A stretch of DNA of 5,364 nucleotides, taken from the NCBI GenBank assembly GCA_028818995.1, contig JAPPMR010000937.1, positions 1 to 5,364 on the forward strand. Reading direction: 5' to 3'. Below, piece by piece: positions 4,575 to 5,364 of this stretch. Both the position numbers and the translations under genes were made by a program. Below the pieces are notes generated by a model. The model was given only the letters and a program-made list of their open reading frames with translations, did not search any database and was not told the DNA's origin. Position 1 is the stretch's first letter. Each line of letters starts with the position of its first letter. The stretch is from Candidatus Poribacteria bacterium. Lineage in GTDB: Bacteria > Poribacteria > WGA-4E > WGA-3G.

Positions 4575-5075
4575 TTATGTGGTTTCTCGATCAATTTCAG
4601 TCAGTGTTTCATGAAGGGAGGAATTTAATTGGACTAACTCTTGTTGTAGGTCGTATATCTGTTGACGCAGTATTTTGACTTCATTATGCGTTTTTCGATC
4701 TGCGTGTTTACGACGTCGGTACTCAATAAGTTGAGAACGATTCAATCTTAATCGTTGAATGTAAAATATGCCTTCAGTGGTTTCGCCGACAAACTGGCTG
4801 TTTTCCTGTTCGCGAAGATGTAAAGTTAGGTTATCTTCAAGTGGGTGAAGTAAACGAATATGTGGCACTTGAACTTCGTGCCAATATGCGCCTTTATGCT
4901 CATTACATCGATGGCAACAATAAACGAGGTTTTCATCAGCATTTGTGCCACCATGGATTGTTGGTTGATGATGATCCACTGTTAGTGTTGCTCCAACGTC
5001 TGACTCATGGACCCCACAATATCCGCAACTGTAAGCATAACGCTGACGGATTCTCTCTCGCTGTGATTCATCCAT
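4575..5075 (-). CDS. HNH endonuclease-like protein with C-terminal coiled coil
   Basis: 166 residues from ATG 5075, which lies four bases after the upstream stop. A TTG at 5093 would add six residues and overlap the upstream gene; neither start has a strong Shine-Dalgarno. The HNH fold is complete. CGYC (Cys17, Cys20) and CHRCNEHKG (Cys54, Cys57) form the structural zinc site. VDHHQP (Asp34, His35, His36), GG at 42-43, ENL (Asn49) and Asn58/His60 form the ββα metal active site. After it, LLHPLE...GIFYIQRLRLNRSQLIEYRRR resembles the tail of the common solitary HNH proteins (HPR...ALRLNR) of cyanobacteria and related phyla. Residues about 126-160 (VKILRQQIYDLQQELVQL) form a predicted coiled coil, which could pair with the coiled-coil protein encoded just upstream. 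The role is unknown: defence, repair or RNA/DNA processing are all possible. Confidence 0.9.
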   Translation of the reverse strand: MDESQRERIRQRYAYSCGYCGVHESDVGATLTVDHHQPTIHGGTNADENLVYCCHRCNEHKGAYWHEVQVPHIRLLHPLEDNLTLHLREQENSQFVGETTEGIFYIQRLRLNRSQLIEYRRRKHADRKTHNEVKILRQQIYDLQQELVQLNSSLHETLTEIDRETT

Positions 5076-5079
5076 TCTT

Positions 5080-5364
5080 TTACTTTGTTTCAACGTATTC
5101 TTTTGAGAGGTTTTGCCCGGTTAGACGATGATACTTCTCAGCAAGTGATGCGTGTTTTGATCGGAGTTGTGTCAGGTATGTGCGGGCATCAGTCAACAGT
5201 TGCTTGTGTTCAGTAACGATATCTTGTAATTGTGAGGCAGTTTCCTCCAATTTCGCTTTTTCTTCCTGCAATTTTCGACTTTTTTCCTTCGCTGGCTTCA
5301 ATGCCTCTGCTTCCTCAGCATCTAACTCAGCGAAGATGGCTAAAAGTTCTGCTTGATCTTGCTC
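5080..5364 (-). CDS. Coiled-coil protein, C-terminal part (runs off right edge)
   Basis: The frame is open from the window edge to TAA at 5080 and gives the last 94 residues. An internal TTG at 5301 is not needed as a start. The sequence is almost all charged helix: EQDQAELLAIFAELDAEEAEAL, KPAKEKSRKLQEEKAKLEETASQL, QDIVTEHKQLLTDARTYLTQLRSKHASLAEKY. Heptad spacing of Leu/Ala/Ile fits a long coiled coil. No enzyme motif is visible and the N-terminal part is missing, so the family cannot be named. It is transcribed with the HNH gene (4 nt gap), so the two products probably act together. Confidence 0.75.
   Translation of the reverse strand, partial: EQDQAELLAIFAELDAEEAEALKPAKEKSRKLQEEKAKLEETASQLQDIVTEHKQLLTDARTYLTQLRSKHASLAEKYHRLTGQNLSKEYVETK

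Noticed and set aside
4575..5075. HNH gene as a homing endonuclease or group I/II intron product
   Set aside because: No intron-like structure or split gene surrounds it, and its tail resembles solitary chromosomal HNH proteins.

Overview
The window reads almost entirely on the minus strand and comes from a Gram-negative (diderm) bacterium. The evidence is a lipobox-bearing lipoprotein, several Sec signal peptides, and the start of what looks like a TonB-dependent outer-membrane receptor. Base composition is moderate, with AT-rich intergenic DNA. The mix of genes would fit an uncultivated, sponge- or soil-associated candidate phylum such as Poribacteria, but this is a weak impression. No rRNA, tRNA, CRISPR array, integrase or insertion sequence was found.

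Right to left, in transcription order, there are three groups. (1) 5364-4575: the C-terminal end of a charged coiled-coil protein (open at the window edge), then an HNH nuclease-like protein starting 4 nt after its stop. The HNH protein itself ends in a predicted coiled coil. A gene-poor stretch follows (4134-4574). It contains a 32-codon ORF with a good ribosome binding site, preceded by an 8-bp inverted repeat. (2) 4133-2012: a membrane-anchored protein with an acidic Pro/Glu/Thr-rich linker and no recognised family, then an exported M16 zinc metallopeptidase with an intact HxxEH...ExxxxxxE site. They probably form a two-gene operon ending at a GC-rich stem-loop at 1952-1979. (3) 1803-1: a probable metal (zinc or copper) handling locus. 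A consensus sigma-70-type promoter (1775-1803) drives a small His/Cys-rich exported protein. A second promoter carrying an operator-like dyad (1092-1119) drives a very His/Asp-rich lipoprotein. The stop codon of that gene forms part of the Shine-Dalgarno of the next gene, a signal-peptide plus carboxypeptidase-regulatory-like protein that runs off the left edge and is probably a TonB-dependent receptor.

The likely working model for group 3 is that the receptor moves a chelated or free metal across the outer membrane. The two His-rich exported proteins would bind or buffer the metal in the periplasm. This is inferred from composition, export signals and gene order, not from a measured function.

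The parts most worth a second look are the RNA-level structures around the receptor gene. A 13-bp hairpin with a 3-nt loop spans an internal ATG, and GCAC...GTGC dyads recur in the promoter, the leader and the receptor start. Also notable are the in-frame tandem DNA repeats that encode the His clusters. Four of the longest reading frames begin at TTG codons. For two of these (lipoprotein and M16) the TTG lies inside the Shine-Dalgarno and the true ATG is a few codons further in. One gene (1365-1736) does appear to use TTG.
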